From Spirochaeta sp. (lineage in GTDB: Bacteria; Spirochaetota; Spirochaetia; DSM-27196; Alkalispirochaetaceae): a DNA stretch of 37,554 bases. The position numbers were made by a program, and so were the translations under genes. Where the stretch lies: contig JAQIBO010000379.1 in NCBI GenBank assembly GCA_027859055.1, positions 1 through 37,554 on the forward strand, given 5' to 3'. The notes under the pieces were generated by a model. The model searched no databases and was not told the DNA's origin. It saw nothing but the letters and a program-made list of their open reading frames with translations. Below are positions 1-10,035 of this stretch, piece by piece. Each line of letters starts with the position of its first letter. The stretch's first letter is position 1.

Positions 1-2348
1 TGCCGGCGGTTCGCATCGACGGCCAGCCGCATGCCGAACCCATACTCGGCATTATCCTCAAAGAGGCTGTTTGCCCAGATCGGACCGTAGCCCTTGCTGT
101 CGGTGGTGTAGGGGACCGCCGGGAACGTCCCGCCGTAAATCGACGAACATCCGGTTGCGTTGGCGATCATCATCCGGTCACCGTACAGTTGTGAGATCAG
201 ATGGATGTAGGGAACCTCACCGCACCCCATGCAGCTTCCGGGGTATTCGAAATACGCCTCGTCCCACTGGACGTCCATATTCTGGGTGAGCTCGTTCTTT
301 GCCGCCCATTTGGTGATAACCGGTCCGGGACGACCGCCCTGTTCTATTCGTTTGGTTCCGGTGGGAATGCGACCGTCAACGGGCATCTCCGCCACGGTGA
401 TTTGATCACCTTTCATGCGCCAGATCGGTTCGACGATTTTCTTGCCGAACTCGCTTCCGTCTTCCGGTACGAGGACGGTGTCTTCCACGGACTTCTCGGC
501 CTTTTTCGGTACCGGTACCTCCTGAACAGCGTCAACCGCCATGTCGATCGCCTTCCAGTTCTGCTCAACGATCTCTTTGCCCTTCTTGATAAACTGCTTT
601 TCAACGTACTTCTTGACCAGTTCAATCGCTTTATCCGGGTCGATCACCTTGGCAAGCTTGAAGAACGCAACCTGCATAACCGTGTTGATCCGGTTGCCGA
701 GGCCCGCTTCTTTGGCGAGCTTGAAGCCATCGATCGCAAAGACCTTGACGTTCTTTTCGATGATCTCGTCCTGCATCTTCTTCGTGAAGTTATTGAAGAC
801 GTTCTCCGGCTCCTCGGTGGTGTTAATCAGGAACGTGCCGCCATCGGCAATTCCCTCAAGGATGTCGAACCGACCGATGTACTGGGGACGGTGAAGTGCG
901 ATGAACTCACTCTTGGTGAGCAGATACTCCGACCTGATCGGTTTGTTTCCGAAGCGCAGGTGGCTGACGGTGTAACCGCCGGACTTGTTGGAGTCGTAGC
1001 TGAAGTACGCCTGGGCGTACATGTCCGTCTCGGTACCGATGATCTTGATCGAGTTCTTGTTGGCACTGACGGTACCGTCGGAACCGTAGCCCCAGAACTT
1101 GCAGCGGACGATACCGTCCTGCTCCACATCGATGTTCTCTTTAACCGGAATGCTCTTATTGGAGAGGTCGTCGGTGATTCCCACGGTGAAGTCGTGGAAC
1201 GCCGCGCCATCAACGTGATCGTAGACCGCATTGACCATCGCCGGAGTGAACTCTTTGCTCGACAGACCGTAACGGCCACCGATAATCTCGATGTTGCGTC
1301 CGACCAGCGTCTGGACGATGTCCAGATACAGCGGTTCTCCCGGTGCTCCCGGCTCTTTGGTGCGATCCAGAACGGCGATCTTTTTGACCGACTCGGGGAT
1401 CACCTTGCGGAGATCTTCACCGGACCAGGGGCGGTAGAGGCGTACGATGACCGCACCAACCTTTTCACCCTTTTTGACCAGGTGCTCAACCGTCTCTTTG
1501 ACAGTATCCATGCCGCTGCCCATACCGACGACGATCTTCTCGGCATCGGGTGCGCCGATGTATTCGAAGAGGTCGTAGCTGCGACCGGTCTTCTTTTCGA
1601 ACATCTTCATGTATTTGCGGACGATTTCCGGCGTGGCGGCGTAGTAATTGTTGACCGTCTCACGTCCCTGGAAGTAGACGTCCGGGTTCTGCGCGCCGAC
1701 TTTAACCATCGGGTCTTCCGGACGCAGTCCGACTTTCCGGAAATCCTCGACGTACTTCATGTCCAGCATCGACCGGAGCGTCTCGTAGTCCAGTTCCTCG
1801 ATTTTCTGAATCGAGTGACTGGTTCGGAACCCGTCGAAAAAGTGAACGAAGGGAATCCGGGACTCCAGCGAGGCAAGGTGTGCGACCGCGGCGAGGTCCT
1901 GCGCTTCCTGCACGTTGTTACTGGCGAGGAGGCCAAAACCGGTCTGGCGTACGCCCATCACGTCTGAATGGTCGCCGAAGATCGACAGGGACTGAGCCGC
2001 AATCGAACGGGCGGAGACGTGGAACACCGTCGGCAAGAGTTCACCGGCGATCTTGTACATGTTGGGGATCATCAACAGCAGCCCCTGGCTGGCGGTGTAG
2101 GTGGTGGTCAGGGCGCCCCCGGTCAGGGATCCGTGCACCGCACCGGCCGCACCGGCCTCACTCTGCATCTCGATGATTTCGAGGGTCTGGCCGAACAGGT
2201 TCTTTTTGCCCTGTGCCGCCCAGGCATCAGCGTGTTCACCCATCGGTGAACTGGGTGTGATCGGGAAAATCGCCGCAACTTCGCTGAACGCGTACGCGAT
2301 CCGCGACGCTGCTTCGTTCCCGTCGATCATAATAAAATTCTTTGACAT
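1..2348 (-). CDS. nifJ: pyruvate:ferredoxin (flavodoxin) oxidoreductase, truncated at the window edge (N-terminal part present)
   Basis: Reverse-strand translation from ATG at 2348: MSKNFIMIDGNEAASRIAYAFSEVAAIFPITPSSPMGEHADAWAAQGKKNLFGQTLEIIEMQSEAGAAGAVHGSLTGGALTTTYTASQGLLLMIPNMYKIAGELLPTVFHVSARS, characteristic of the PFOR N-terminus. RBS AGAAGGA upstream. ORF runs off the left edge, so it is absent from the ORF track. Confidence 0.95.
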   Translation of the reverse strand, partial: MSKNFIMIDGNEAASRIAYAFSEVAAIFPITPSSPMGEHADAWAAQGKKNLFGQTLEIIEMQSEAGAAGAVHGSLTGGALTTTYTASQGLLLMIPNMYKIAGELLPTVFHVSARSIAAQSLSIFGDHSDVMGVRQTGFGLLASNNVQEAQDLAAVAHLASLESRIPFVHFFDGFRTSHSIQKIEELDYETLRSMLDMKYVEDFRKVGLRPEDPMVKVGAQNPDVYFQGRETVNNYYAATPEIVRKYMKMFEKKTGRSYDLFEYIGAPDAEKIVVGMGSGMDTVKETVEHLVKKGEKVGAVIVRLYRPWSGEDLRKVIPESVKKIAVLDRTKEPGAPGEPLYLDIVQTLVGRNIEIIGGRYGLSSKEFTPAMVNAVYDHVDGAAFHDFTVGITDDLSNKSIPVKENIDVEQDGIVRCKFWGYGSDGTVSANKNSIKIIGTETDMYAQAYFSYDSNKSGGYTVSHLRFGNKPIRSEYLLTKSEFIALHRPQYIGRFDILEGIADGGTFLINTTEEPENVFNNFTKKMQDEIIEKNVKVFAIDGFKLAKEAGLGNRINTVMQVAFFKLAKVIDPDKAIELVKKYVEKQFIKKGKEIVEQNWKAIDMAVDAVQEVPVPKKAEKSVEDTVLVPEDGSEFGKKIVEPIWRMKGDQITVAEMPVDGRIPTGTKRIEQGGRPGPVITKWAAKNELTQNMDVQWDEAYFEYPGSCMGCGEVPYIHLISQLYGDRMMIANATGCSSIYGGTFPAVPYTTDSKGYGPIWANSLFEDNAEYGFGMRLAVDANRR

Positions 2349-2438
2349 ACTGCTTCCTTCTGATAACAGGATTTTCTCCGCGCCCCAACCCTGTGTTGGT
2401 GCGAGAAGAAGGACTTGTTAGGGAGAATTGCTTTCCCA

Positions 2439-2467
2439 ACTATAGACCGTTCACGCTTTTCTTGCAA
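2439..2467 (-). promoter_or_regulatory. sigma70-like promoter upstream of PFOR
   Basis: Minus strand TTGCAA-17 bp-TATAGT, about 90 nt before the PFOR start. Confidence 0.55.
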
Positions 2468-2587
2468 GTATAAGTCACCCCTTGTGCGTGTTATTGTACC
2501 GAATTTCACGATAATCGTATTTTGTTTATAAATCCTCTCAGCAATAACCGGGCGCTTTTCATATGAGTCGAGCTGCGTACGTCTCAC

Positions 2588-4279
2588 TTACTCGTACAGG
2601 AGCCGCTGGTATTCCAGGGTTGCAAAGCGGCGCAGAATCGCCTCCCGGGGACTCTCGGTGCGCGGCGGTTCGTTCGCCGGTTCCGGCGTCGCTCCGTGGC
2701 GGTCCCGGGGCGATTCCGGCGCCGGGGCGTCCGCGTTCAGTTCAGCGATGACCCGTTCCACCACCGACGCGTGTGCCCGGGGGCCGAACTGTTCCTTCAC
2801 CGGGGCGGTTTCCGTCACCGGCGTCTCAAGAGCGGAGTTGATCTCCGCAAGGAGCGTACCGTTGAGCGTCTGCACCTCCGTGAGAAACGCGGGGTCCCGG
2901 CGCAGATCCTGGAGCAGGACGTATTGCATGTGGGGCAGCAGGTACGAGAACTCCAGCGTATCACCACCAATCGAACGCTCGAGCTGCCGGTACAGTTCGT
3001 CGATCGCGTCGTCGGGAACGGTGCCTTGCAGCCGGTCGATCCGTTCCTCATATCGGAACCGGAGTAACGCCGCCGGGCCGGAAAGACTGGGAGAGCGGTC
3101 GGGAACGCGGATCGCGTTGTACAGCGCGTGCGGGTGGCGCCGGTAGAGGCCGATTATGTCTCCCATGATATCGAGCTGCCGGGCGACCAGGGGCAGGCCC
3201 AGCACCAGCGGTGAGATGTACTGGTAGCCGAAGCCCTCCTGCACGGAGCTGGATATGATCGCGTCGGCGCTGCGCTGGAGCTCCTCAAAGCTGATCCCGT
3301 GCTCGGCGATCGTCGTCCCGATACCAAACAGTCCGGGAATCGTTCCGTCGCGAAACGCCTCGGCGACCATCGCGGAGTAGCGCTTCTCCTGCTGGGACAC
3401 TCCCGGCAGGGTGACGACAAGGGATGCGGGTACATCCTGCAGCATCGTAATGAGCGCCGCCTCAAAAACGTTTTTCCGACGGATTGAGCGAACCGGATAC
3501 AGAAACAGACGATCCTCCGGCGCATAGCGGGGAAACTCGGTGCCGTAGCGTTCCGCAAGGGTTGTTCGCAGCAAAGGTGTTCCGGATCGGTCGGCCGGAC
3601 CGGAAGGACCGGCGGATTGGACCGGATTGGGAAGGTAGGTGACCGGACCGACCCCGGCCTCAACGAGTATGTCCCGATCCCGGGAGTTGATCACGGCGTA
3701 GTGCACGTTGGGCCGGCGGGGGTACATCTCTCCGACACCGGCGGCCTCAAGGAAGCGGAGGTTGGCGTACCTGCTGCACTCGGGAAAGTCGTGGATGTGA
3801 AAGACGATCCGTTGGTTCGGGTGGGTTGCGGCTACCTGCAGTAACGCCCGGGTGAACGCCGGGTTTTTTCCGATGTGGTGTTTGTGGACCCACCAGATCC
3901 GCTCGGTGCCGCCGAACCGCTGGAGGAGCTCGTCGGCGATGCGCGTTGCCAGCACCTCCGCTCCAGCGGCAACCGCCTCCGTCGATACCTGGCCGACCGG
4001 TCCCGGCGCGGGAATTTCATCGTGCGGTGCCGACGCCCCCGGCTGTGATGCCGGCTGTTCCGCGTATTCGGCGAGGCGCTGCCGGGAGATGTAGCCGATC
4101 GTCGGCATCAGTTCGAGCGGTACCGATGACGGCAGCGAGAGATTCTCCGGCTGGGAACTTGTCACTACGCGAACCCGGTCTACCGTGTCCACAAAGGTGT
4201 TAATCGCTGCCGCCATCTGCTCGATTACTCCGGTGACACCGCCGGGAAGCAAATGGTAATGAAAAATGACGAGTTCCAC
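2588..4279 (-). CDS. GT4-like glycosyltransferase, 563 aa
   Basis: ORF with GTG start and GGAGAAG RBS; N-terminal HYHLLPGGVTGVIEQ and C-terminal 'ISSSVQEGFGYQYISPLVLGLPLVAR', typical of GT-B retaining glycosyltransferases. Confidence 0.75.
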   Translation of the reverse strand: MELVIFHYHLLPGGVTGVIEQMAAAINTFVDTVDRVRVVTSSQPENLSLPSSVPLELMPTIGYISRQRLAEYAEQPASQPGASAPHDEIPAPGPVGQVSTEAVAAGAEVLATRIADELLQRFGGTERIWWVHKHHIGKNPAFTRALLQVAATHPNQRIVFHIHDFPECSRYANLRFLEAAGVGEMYPRRPNVHYAVINSRDRDILVEAGVGPVTYLPNPVQSAGPSGPADRSGTPLLRTTLAERYGTEFPRYAPEDRLFLYPVRSIRRKNVFEAALITMLQDVPASLVVTLPGVSQQEKRYSAMVAEAFRDGTIPGLFGIGTTIAEHGISFEELQRSADAIISSSVQEGFGYQYISPLVLGLPLVARQLDIMGDIIGLYRRHPHALYNAIRVPDRSPSLSGPAALLRFRYEERIDRLQGTVPDDAIDELYRQLERSIGGDTLEFSYLLPHMQYVLLQDLRRDPAFLTEVQTLNGTLLAEINSALETPVTETAPVKEQFGPRAHASVVERVIAELNADAPAPESPRDRHGATPEPANEPPRTESPREAILRRFATLEYQRLLYE

Positions 4280-4291
4280 CGATCTTCTCCC

Positions 4292-4318
4292 GAAAAAAAT
4301 TGCGGCATCGCCGCGGGT
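4292..4318 (-). terminator. terminator-like hairpin plus U-tract in the leader of the glycosyltransferase
   Basis: Minus strand reads CCCGCGGCGATGCCGCAATTTTTTTCGGG: stem GCGGC/GCCGC, loop GAT, followed by AATTTTTTT. Confidence 0.45.
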
Positions 4319-4328
4319 ACTCTATTCT
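4300..4328 (+). promoter_or_regulatory. sigma70-like promoter, leaderless geometry, for the GH13 phosphorylase
   Basis: TTGCGG (4300-4305), 17 bp, TATTCT (4323-4328), 7 nt, ATG (4336). Confidence 0.5.
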
Positions 4329-4335
4329 TGTGGGT

Positions 4336-6177
4336 ATGGACGCACATGTAAAGCAACTGGTTGAGGAAATCTACCCCGATCATCCGGAACTTGCCGCGGA
4401 TGTCATGAACGTTGTGGAGCGCCACCGCGCTGCGGTCGCCGCCCATCGTGACGGGTTTGCCGACAGTGCCGGCGCGTTTCCCCTTTCGGCCGACGACGCG
4501 ATTCTGATCAGCTACGGTGACAGTTTCCGTGGCCCCGATGCGCCGCCGCTGCGCTATCTGTACCGGTTTCTGGATGAGCTATGCGAGGATACCGTCTCCG
4601 GCGTGCATATTCTCCCGTTTTCTCCCTACTCCTCGGACGATGGATTCTCGGTGATCGACTACCGGGAAATTGATCCCGCGCTGGGTACGTGGGACGACGT
4701 GGAGGCGATCGCCGCGGAGTTCCGGCTGATGGCGGATCTGGTACTCAACCACTGCTCCGCACAGGGGCCGTGGTTTCAGGCGTTTCTCAACGGAGCGGCG
4801 CCGTACGACACCTACTTCATCACCGCCGATCCGAACACCGATCTCAGCATGGTTGTGCGGCCCCGCGCCCTGCCGCTGCTGACTGAGTTTGAAACGGCGC
4901 GCGGTACCGAGCACGTCTGGACAACCTTTTCCGCCGATCAGGTGGACCTTAACTGGGAAAGCCCACCGGTGCTCCTTGATATGCTGGACGTGTTTCTCTC
5001 CTACCTCGGGCACGGGGCGCAGATCGTCCGCCTCGACGCGATCGCCTATCTGTGGAAGGAGATCGGTCACAGTTGTATCCACCATCCCAATACCCACCGG
5101 ATCGTCAAGCTGTTCCGCCGGGCGATGGAGCTGGTGGACCCGGCGAGCATCCTGATTACCGAAACCAACGTGCCCCACGCGGAGAACATCTCTTACTTCG
5201 GTGACGGCGACGAAGCGCACATGGTGTACAACTTCCCGTTGCCGCCGCTCCTGCTGGATGCGGTATTGCGCAGCGACACCACTCATCTTCAGTCCTGGGC
5301 GGCCGGCCTTGAGGACCCGGGACCGCAGGCGTCGTTTTTCAACTTCTGCGCCAGCCACGACGGAATCGGTCTGCTGCCGACCCACGGTATCCTTGACGAT
5401 GTCGAACGGGAGGCGATGATCGCCACCGTTCAGGAGCGGGGTGGACGCATCTCCTACAAGGCGACCGCCGACGGCAAGATTCCCTATGAAATGAACGTGA
5501 ACTACCTCTCGGCGATCACCGATCCGGCCCTGCCGGCGGGGCAACGGGCGGAAACGTTTCTTGCCGGGCAGGCGGTTATGCTGGCGCTGGCGGGGGTGCC
5601 CGGGATCTATGTGCACAGCCTGATCGGCTCGGAAAACTGGCAGGAGGGGGTGGCGCAGACCGGCGCCAACCGGACGATCAACCGGGAAAAACTGGAGTTC
5701 GCCGCGCTGGAGGAGGAACTGGCGGCAGGCGATACGTTGCGGCCCCTCGTCTTCGAGGGGTACAAGACGCTCCTGCGCGCCCGCGCCGGCGTCGCCGCGT
5801 TTCACCCCAAGAGTCCGCAACAGGTGGTTCCCGGCGACCAGCGTCTGTTTGTTCTCCTGCGCGGCCCGTTTGTGGATCCCGCCGCGGAGAGTGCTGCCCT
5901 GGCCGAGGAAGGTGAGGAGAGCGGCGGCGTCGCCGCCGAAAACAGCGTTCCCCGAATACCGATCTCCGCTGACCCCGGTGCGCCCGAAGCGGTTCTCGCC
6001 ATTCATAACCTCTCCGCCGACGTGGTTGAGTTTCGCGACCGGAAGGACAAGTACCCGTGGCCGGAGGAGGGCGTCCTGCGTGATCTGATAAGTGAGGACA
6101 TCGTCTACCCGACCTCCGAGGGGGCGCTGTTTTCCATCGAACTGGAACCGTATGAGGTGTTGTGGCTGAAGTTTTGA
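4336..6177 (+). CDS. GH13 subfamily 18-type glycoside phosphorylase (sucrose phosphorylase / glucosylglycerate phosphorylase-like)
   Basis: Start chosen at ATG 4336 ([23 protein letters not shown]) rather than 4300. '[19 protein letters not shown]', '[37 protein letters not shown]', '[23 protein letters not shown]', '[15 protein letters not shown]', '[15 protein letters not shown]' match the GH13_18 pattern. Confidence 0.88.
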   Translation: MDAHVKQLVEEIYPDHPELAADVMNVVERHRAAVAAHRDGFADSAGAFPLSADDAILISYGDSFRGPDAPPLRYLYRFLDELCEDTVSGVHILPFSPYSSDDGFSVIDYREIDPALGTWDDVEAIAAEFRLMADLVLNHCSAQGPWFQAFLNGAAPYDTYFITADPNTDLSMVVRPRALPLLTEFETARGTEHVWTTFSADQVDLNWESPPVLLDMLDVFLSYLGHGAQIVRLDAIAYLWKEIGHSCIHHPNTHRIVKLFRRAMELVDPASILITETNVPHAENISYFGDGDEAHMVYNFPLPPLLLDAVLRSDTTHLQSWAAGLEDPGPQASFFNFCASHDGIGLLPTHGILDDVEREAMIATVQERGGRISYKATADGKIPYEMNVNYLSAITDPALPAGQRAETFLAGQAVMLALAGVPGIYVHSLIGSENWQEGVAQTGANRTINREKLEFAALEEELAAGDTLRPLVFEGYKTLLRARAGVAAFHPKSPQQVVPGDQRLFVLLRGPFVDPAAESAALAEEGEESGGVAAENSVPRIPISADPGAPEAVLAIHNLSADVVEFRDRKDKYPWPEEGVLRDLISEDIVYPTSEGALFSIELEPYEVLWLKF

Positions 6178-7487
6178 ACGATGACACGCTGATCGCCGGA
6201 ACAATGTATCGGGAGTGGCTGGAACGGTATCCGCTGCTGGAAGAGATCGTTGCACTCAACGAGGTGACGTGGCTCAATCCGGCGGTGCAGCCGGTGGCGA
6301 CGGTCCTCCCGGAACTGGATGTCGGGACAGGTGATGTGGACGCTGCGGATGCACGGCTCAAGCGGTTTGCGCCGTATATCGCCCGCGCGTTTCCCGAGAC
6401 AGCCGCGGCCGGTGGCGTGATCGAGTCACCCGTGCGGCGGATCGATACTGTATGGCTCAAATGTGATCACGCCCTGCCGATCTCCGGCTCGATCAAGGCG
6501 CGTGGTGGCATTTACGAGGTGCTCGCGTATGCGGAACGGTTGCTTCTCGAGGAGGAGCGCGCCACCGACGTGACGCAGATCGACTACGCCGCGCTTGGCG
6601 AGCCCGCGTATCGGGAGTTTTTCTCCCGGTATTCCATCGCGGTGGGTTCCACCGGCAACCTGGGGCTCTCAATCGGCATTATGGGCGCAAAAATCGGCTT
6701 CTCCGTTACGGTACACATGTCCGCCGACGCCCGCCGGTGGAAAAAGGATCTGCTCCGCAGTCTGGGCGTTACGGTGATTGAGTACGCCGACGACTACAGC
6801 GCCGCCGTTGCCGAAGGGCGCCGACAGGCCGAGGCGGATCCGCACTGCCACTTTGTGGATGACGAAAATTCGGTAACCCTCTTCATGGGATACGCCGTCG
6901 CGGCGCGCCGCCTCGCCGTTCAGTTTGTGGACGCCGGTGTAGTTGTCGACGCGGACCACCCGCTGTACGCATACCTGCCGTGCGGTGTCGGCGGTGGCCC
7001 CGGAGGGGTCGCCTTCGGCCTGAAGCTGGCGTTTGGTGACAGCGTACGCTGCTTCTTCGCGGAACCGACTCACTCGCCGGCGATGCTGCTCGGGCTGTAC
7101 ACCGGCCTTCACGACGAGGTCTGTGTTCAGGATTTCGGTATCGACAACCGGACTGCCGCCGACGGGCTGGCGGTCGGACGCCCCTCCGGGTTTGTCGGGA
7201 AACGGATGCACGCGCTGATCGACGGCGTCTTTACCGTAGACGATGACACGATGTTCCGGGAACTGGCGCTGCTGTATCGGAACGAGGGCATCGCTCTGGA
7301 GCCCTCTGCGTTGGCCGGAATTGTCGGACCGCCTCGGATTACCGCAGCGCTCGGCCGCGTCCGGGGCTCAGCCGGGGATGCCGGTGCGCCGATTCACCTC
7401 GTCTGGTCGACCGGGGGCGGCATGGTTCCCGCGGACCAGATGGCGGAGTATCGCGAAACGGGAGAACGGCTGCTTGCGGGATCGTGA
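6162..7487 (+). CDS. dsdA: D-serine ammonia-lyase (D-serine dehydratase)-like PLP enzyme
   Basis: GTG start overlapping the GH13 gene. '[27 protein letters not shown]', '[60 protein letters not shown]' match DsdA. Confidence 0.9.
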   Translation: MAEVLNDDTLIAGTMYREWLERYPLLEEIVALNEVTWLNPAVQPVATVLPELDVGTGDVDAADARLKRFAPYIARAFPETAAAGGVIESPVRRIDTVWLKCDHALPISGSIKARGGIYEVLAYAERLLLEEERATDVTQIDYAALGEPAYREFFSRYSIAVGSTGNLGLSIGIMGAKIGFSVTVHMSADARRWKKDLLRSLGVTVIEYADDYSAAVAEGRRQAEADPHCHFVDDENSVTLFMGYAVAARRLAVQFVDAGVVVDADHPLYAYLPCGVGGGPGGVAFGLKLAFGDSVRCFFAEPTHSPAMLLGLYTGLHDEVCVQDFGIDNRTAADGLAVGRPSGFVGKRMHALIDGVFTVDDDTMFRELALLYRNEGIALEPSALAGIVGPPRITAALGRVRGSAGDAGAPIHLVWSTGGGMVPADQMAEYRETGERLLAGS

Positions 7488-7516
7488 GTTCCGGCGAAAC
7501 GACCGATATTGACGGT

Positions 7517-8089
7517 ATGGGATCCTCTGTATCACCACCGAACCACTCCGCCGAGCGCACGCCGGTAACATGTCGGATTACCGTTCTTGCGGTGGTGCTG
7601 TGTGCACTCCTCGCCGCGCCGATCGCCGCGCAGGAGAACGGAGACGCCGGCGGAGCGCCGGCGGGCGCACCTCCCGCTGATGGAGCGCCCGCCGACGCAG
7701 CCGCAGCGGACCCGCTTCCGCCGGACGCACTTGACCCGCCGGCGTGGCCGCGGTCCACGGCGATATACGACACGCCGGACCCCTTTTCCCTCAACGGCTA
7801 CGACGCGCTGCACGCCATCGCACTGCTCAAGCGCGAGCGTCTGCTGATTCGGCGCACCGGTTCATCCCGGGAGATCGTTCCCGTTCGGAGCGTTGAAGCA
7901 CGAGAGGTGGAACCGATAGAGGAGATGCCGCCGCTGCACCGCCGCCGGTACACCCTTATCCTCAACGAGGAGCCGATCGAGTGGGAGCGGATGTATATCG
8001 ATTACGGCGGGCGTCTGCTCAACCTGCAGCTGTTGTTCACCTATCGCAACCAGCGACCGGTTCCGGACGCGCCGTTCGTGCTTGAGTGA
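7517..8089 (+). CDS. hypothetical exported protein with Ala/Pro/Gly-rich linker
   Basis: ORF 7484..8089; ATG at 7517 gives MGSSVSPPNHSAERTPVTCRITVLAVVLCALLAAPIAAQENGD (signal-peptide-like), then a low-complexity linker. Confidence 0.6.
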   Translation: MGSSVSPPNHSAERTPVTCRITVLAVVLCALLAAPIAAQENGDAGGAPAGAPPADGAPADAAAADPLPPDALDPPAWPRSTAIYDTPDPFSLNGYDALHAIALLKRERLLIRRTGSSREIVPVRSVEAREVEPIEEMPPLHRRRYTLILNEEPIEWERMYIDYGGRLLNLQLLFTYRNQRPVPDAPFVLE

Positions 8090-8149
8090 CCGGCGAGAGG
8101 ACTCCTGTGCTTGCGTAACTCCCGGGGGACGGGATACAACGGTCCGGCG

Positions 8150-9556
8150 ATGAAAAAAGAACTCCCCAACGTCGAAATTACCGCTGTGGATAGCCGCGGC
8201 CGCGGACGCGGAACCGCGTTAGCCGGCGACGATACCGTCCGTCCCGTCCTGGTGACCGGCGCCTATCCCGGCGACGTGGTGGATGTCCGCGTCCGGCGGC
8301 GCAAGGCCGGAGCGTACCTCGGGGAGGCGGTACAGATGCACCCCGGTACCGGGCCCGCCCGGCGCGATCCGTTTTGTGTGCACTTTGCCGACTGTGGCGG
8401 CTGCACGCTTCAGGATATCACCTACGCCGACCAGCTGCGGTACAAAGCGGCGATCGTCGCCGCTGCATTTCGTGAAATCGACGCAGGCGAGTTTCCCGAC
8501 GCGCATCCGATTCTGCCCGCGCCGGGAGAGGTGCGCTATCGCAACAAACTGGAGTTCTCCTTTGGCGCCCAGCGCTGGCTCTCCGAGGAGGAGATCCTGA
8601 CCGCCGACACGATCCCCGATCGGCGCGGCTTTGGCTTCCACGCCGCCGGGCGCTTTGATCGCGTTATCGATCTGCAGGAATGCCATTTGCAGCCGGAACC
8701 GTCGGAAACGATTCGCGCGTTTGTTCGGGATTACGCGTTTGAACAGGGCCTTACCTTTTACGACGCCCGGGAACATCACGGACTCCTGCGGGTGCTCACG
8801 ATTCGCACCGCTCTGTCCGGAGAGACGATGGTGATTCTGATGTTCGGTGAGGACGACCCGTCGGCGATCGATGCAGTTATGGAAGCGCTTCACACGCGCT
8901 TTCCCGACCTTGCCTCCCTGAACTACGTCGTCAACACCACCCGCAACGACAGTCTCGCCTCCCACGAGGTGGTTCAGTACGCCGGGCAGGCGTGGATTAC
9001 CGAACGGTGCGGGCTGCTCCGGCTGCGCATTCGACCAAAGGCGTTTTATCAGACCAATCCGGAACAGGCGGTCCAATTGTACCGCCGGGCCACGGAACTT
9101 GCGGAACTGACCGGCGACGAACTTGTTTACGATCTGTACTGCGGCATCGGCAGTATCGCTCTTTTTGTGGCGCCGGCGGTCCGGCAGGTGGTCGGGGTTG
9201 AGGTGGTACCCGATGCGGTAACCGCAGCGCAGGAAAACGCGGAGCTCAACGGCATCGAAAACGCCACCTTTGCCGCCGGCGCGGTGGAGACGCTTCTGCC
9301 CGAAATGGTCGCCACCCACGGTCAACCGGATATCGTGTTTGTTGACCCACCGCGGGTTGGACTGCACCCCGCCGCCCGGGCGACACTGCGGCAGATTCTC
9401 CCGGAGCGTATCGTCTACATCAGCTGCAACCCCCGCAGCCAGGCCAGTGATATCGCGGAGCTTTCCGACGTCTACCGCGTCACGGCGATGCAACCGGTGG
9501 ATATGTTTCCCCAGACGCGACACGTGGAAAACATCGCGGTGTTGCACCTCCGTTGA
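8150..9556 (+). CDS. TrmA/RlmD-family RNA (uracil-5-)-methyltransferase
   Basis: Start at ATG 8150 (MKKELPNVEITAVDSRGRGRGTA); Fe-S cysteine motif CVHFADCGGC, SAM motif DLYCGIGSIALF, catalytic YISCNPRSQASDI. Confidence 0.9.
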   Translation: MKKELPNVEITAVDSRGRGRGTALAGDDTVRPVLVTGAYPGDVVDVRVRRRKAGAYLGEAVQMHPGTGPARRDPFCVHFADCGGCTLQDITYADQLRYKAAIVAAAFREIDAGEFPDAHPILPAPGEVRYRNKLEFSFGAQRWLSEEEILTADTIPDRRGFGFHAAGRFDRVIDLQECHLQPEPSETIRAFVRDYAFEQGLTFYDAREHHGLLRVLTIRTALSGETMVILMFGEDDPSAIDAVMEALHTRFPDLASLNYVVNTTRNDSLASHEVVQYAGQAWITERCGLLRLRIRPKAFYQTNPEQAVQLYRRATELAELTGDELVYDLYCGIGSIALFVAPAVRQVVGVEVVPDAVTAAQENAELNGIENATFAAGAVETLLPEMVATHGQPDIVFVDPPRVGLHPAARATLRQILPERIVYISCNPRSQASDIAELSDVYRVTAMQPVDMFPQTRHVENIAVLHLR

Positions 9557-9581
9557 CAGGGAAACAAGTGCTCCGTACTCT
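9553..9581 (+). promoter_or_regulatory. sigma70 promoter with leaderless geometry upstream of the EIIA gene
   Basis: TTGACA (9553-9558), 17 bp, TACTCT (9576-9581), 7 nt, ATG (9589). The -35 overlaps the upstream stop codon. Confidence 0.6.
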
Positions 9582-9588
9582 CTAACCC

Positions 9589-10035
9589 ATGAACCTGAAA
9601 AAGACACTCTCCCCGGCGGTGATGTTTCCTGCCCTTGAGGCGCCGGACAAGGATTCTGCGATAGAGGCGATGGTTCGCGCCCTCGCCGGGGCGCACGGGG
9701 TGAACGATCTGGACCCGTTATTGGAATGCGTATTTAACCGCGAAAAGAAGGACAGTACCGGTCTGGAACACGGCATCGGGGTGCCCCACGGCAAGACCGA
9801 TGCGGTAGCAGGTCTCATGGCGGGTATCGGCCGTCTGATAGAGCCGGTGGAATACGGCACGCGGGACGGCTCGGCTGTCCGCCTGCTGGTGATGACGATT
9901 TCCCCCGTCGGGCGCACCGGTCCGCACCTTCAGTTTATCGGTGATGTGGTGCGCCTGCTGCGCGATGAGGCGCATCGAAACGCGCTGCTCGCCGCGGCCG
10001 ATGCGACGGCGATGTACGAGGTGATGGTCCGGTGA
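9589..10035 (+). CDS. PTS EIIA type-2 (PtsN-like) domain protein
   Basis: 'NREKKDSTGLEHGIGVPHGKTDAVAGLMAGIGRL' contains the EIIA active-site His context (GVPHGK); 148 aa stand-alone domain. Confidence 0.85.
   Translation: MNLKKTLSPAVMFPALEAPDKDSAIEAMVRALAGAHGVNDLDPLLECVFNREKKDSTGLEHGIGVPHGKTDAVAGLMAGIGRLIEPVEYGTRDGSAVRLLVMTISPVGRTGPHLQFIGDVVRLLRDEAHRNALLAAADATAMYEVMVR

Noticed and set aside
201-1967. 588-aa plus-strand ORF
   Set aside because: Antisense to the PFOR gene, which has strong family motifs; the long shadow ORF reflects GC-rich codon bias.
4579-6255. 558-aa minus-strand ORF
   Set aside because: Antisense shadow of the GH13_18 phosphorylase; no recognisable domain.
7640-7745. Repetitive GCCGGCGGAGCGCC-like stretch
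   Set aside because: Explained by an Ala/Pro/Gly-rich low-complexity linker in the exported hypothetical protein, not a distinct repeat element.
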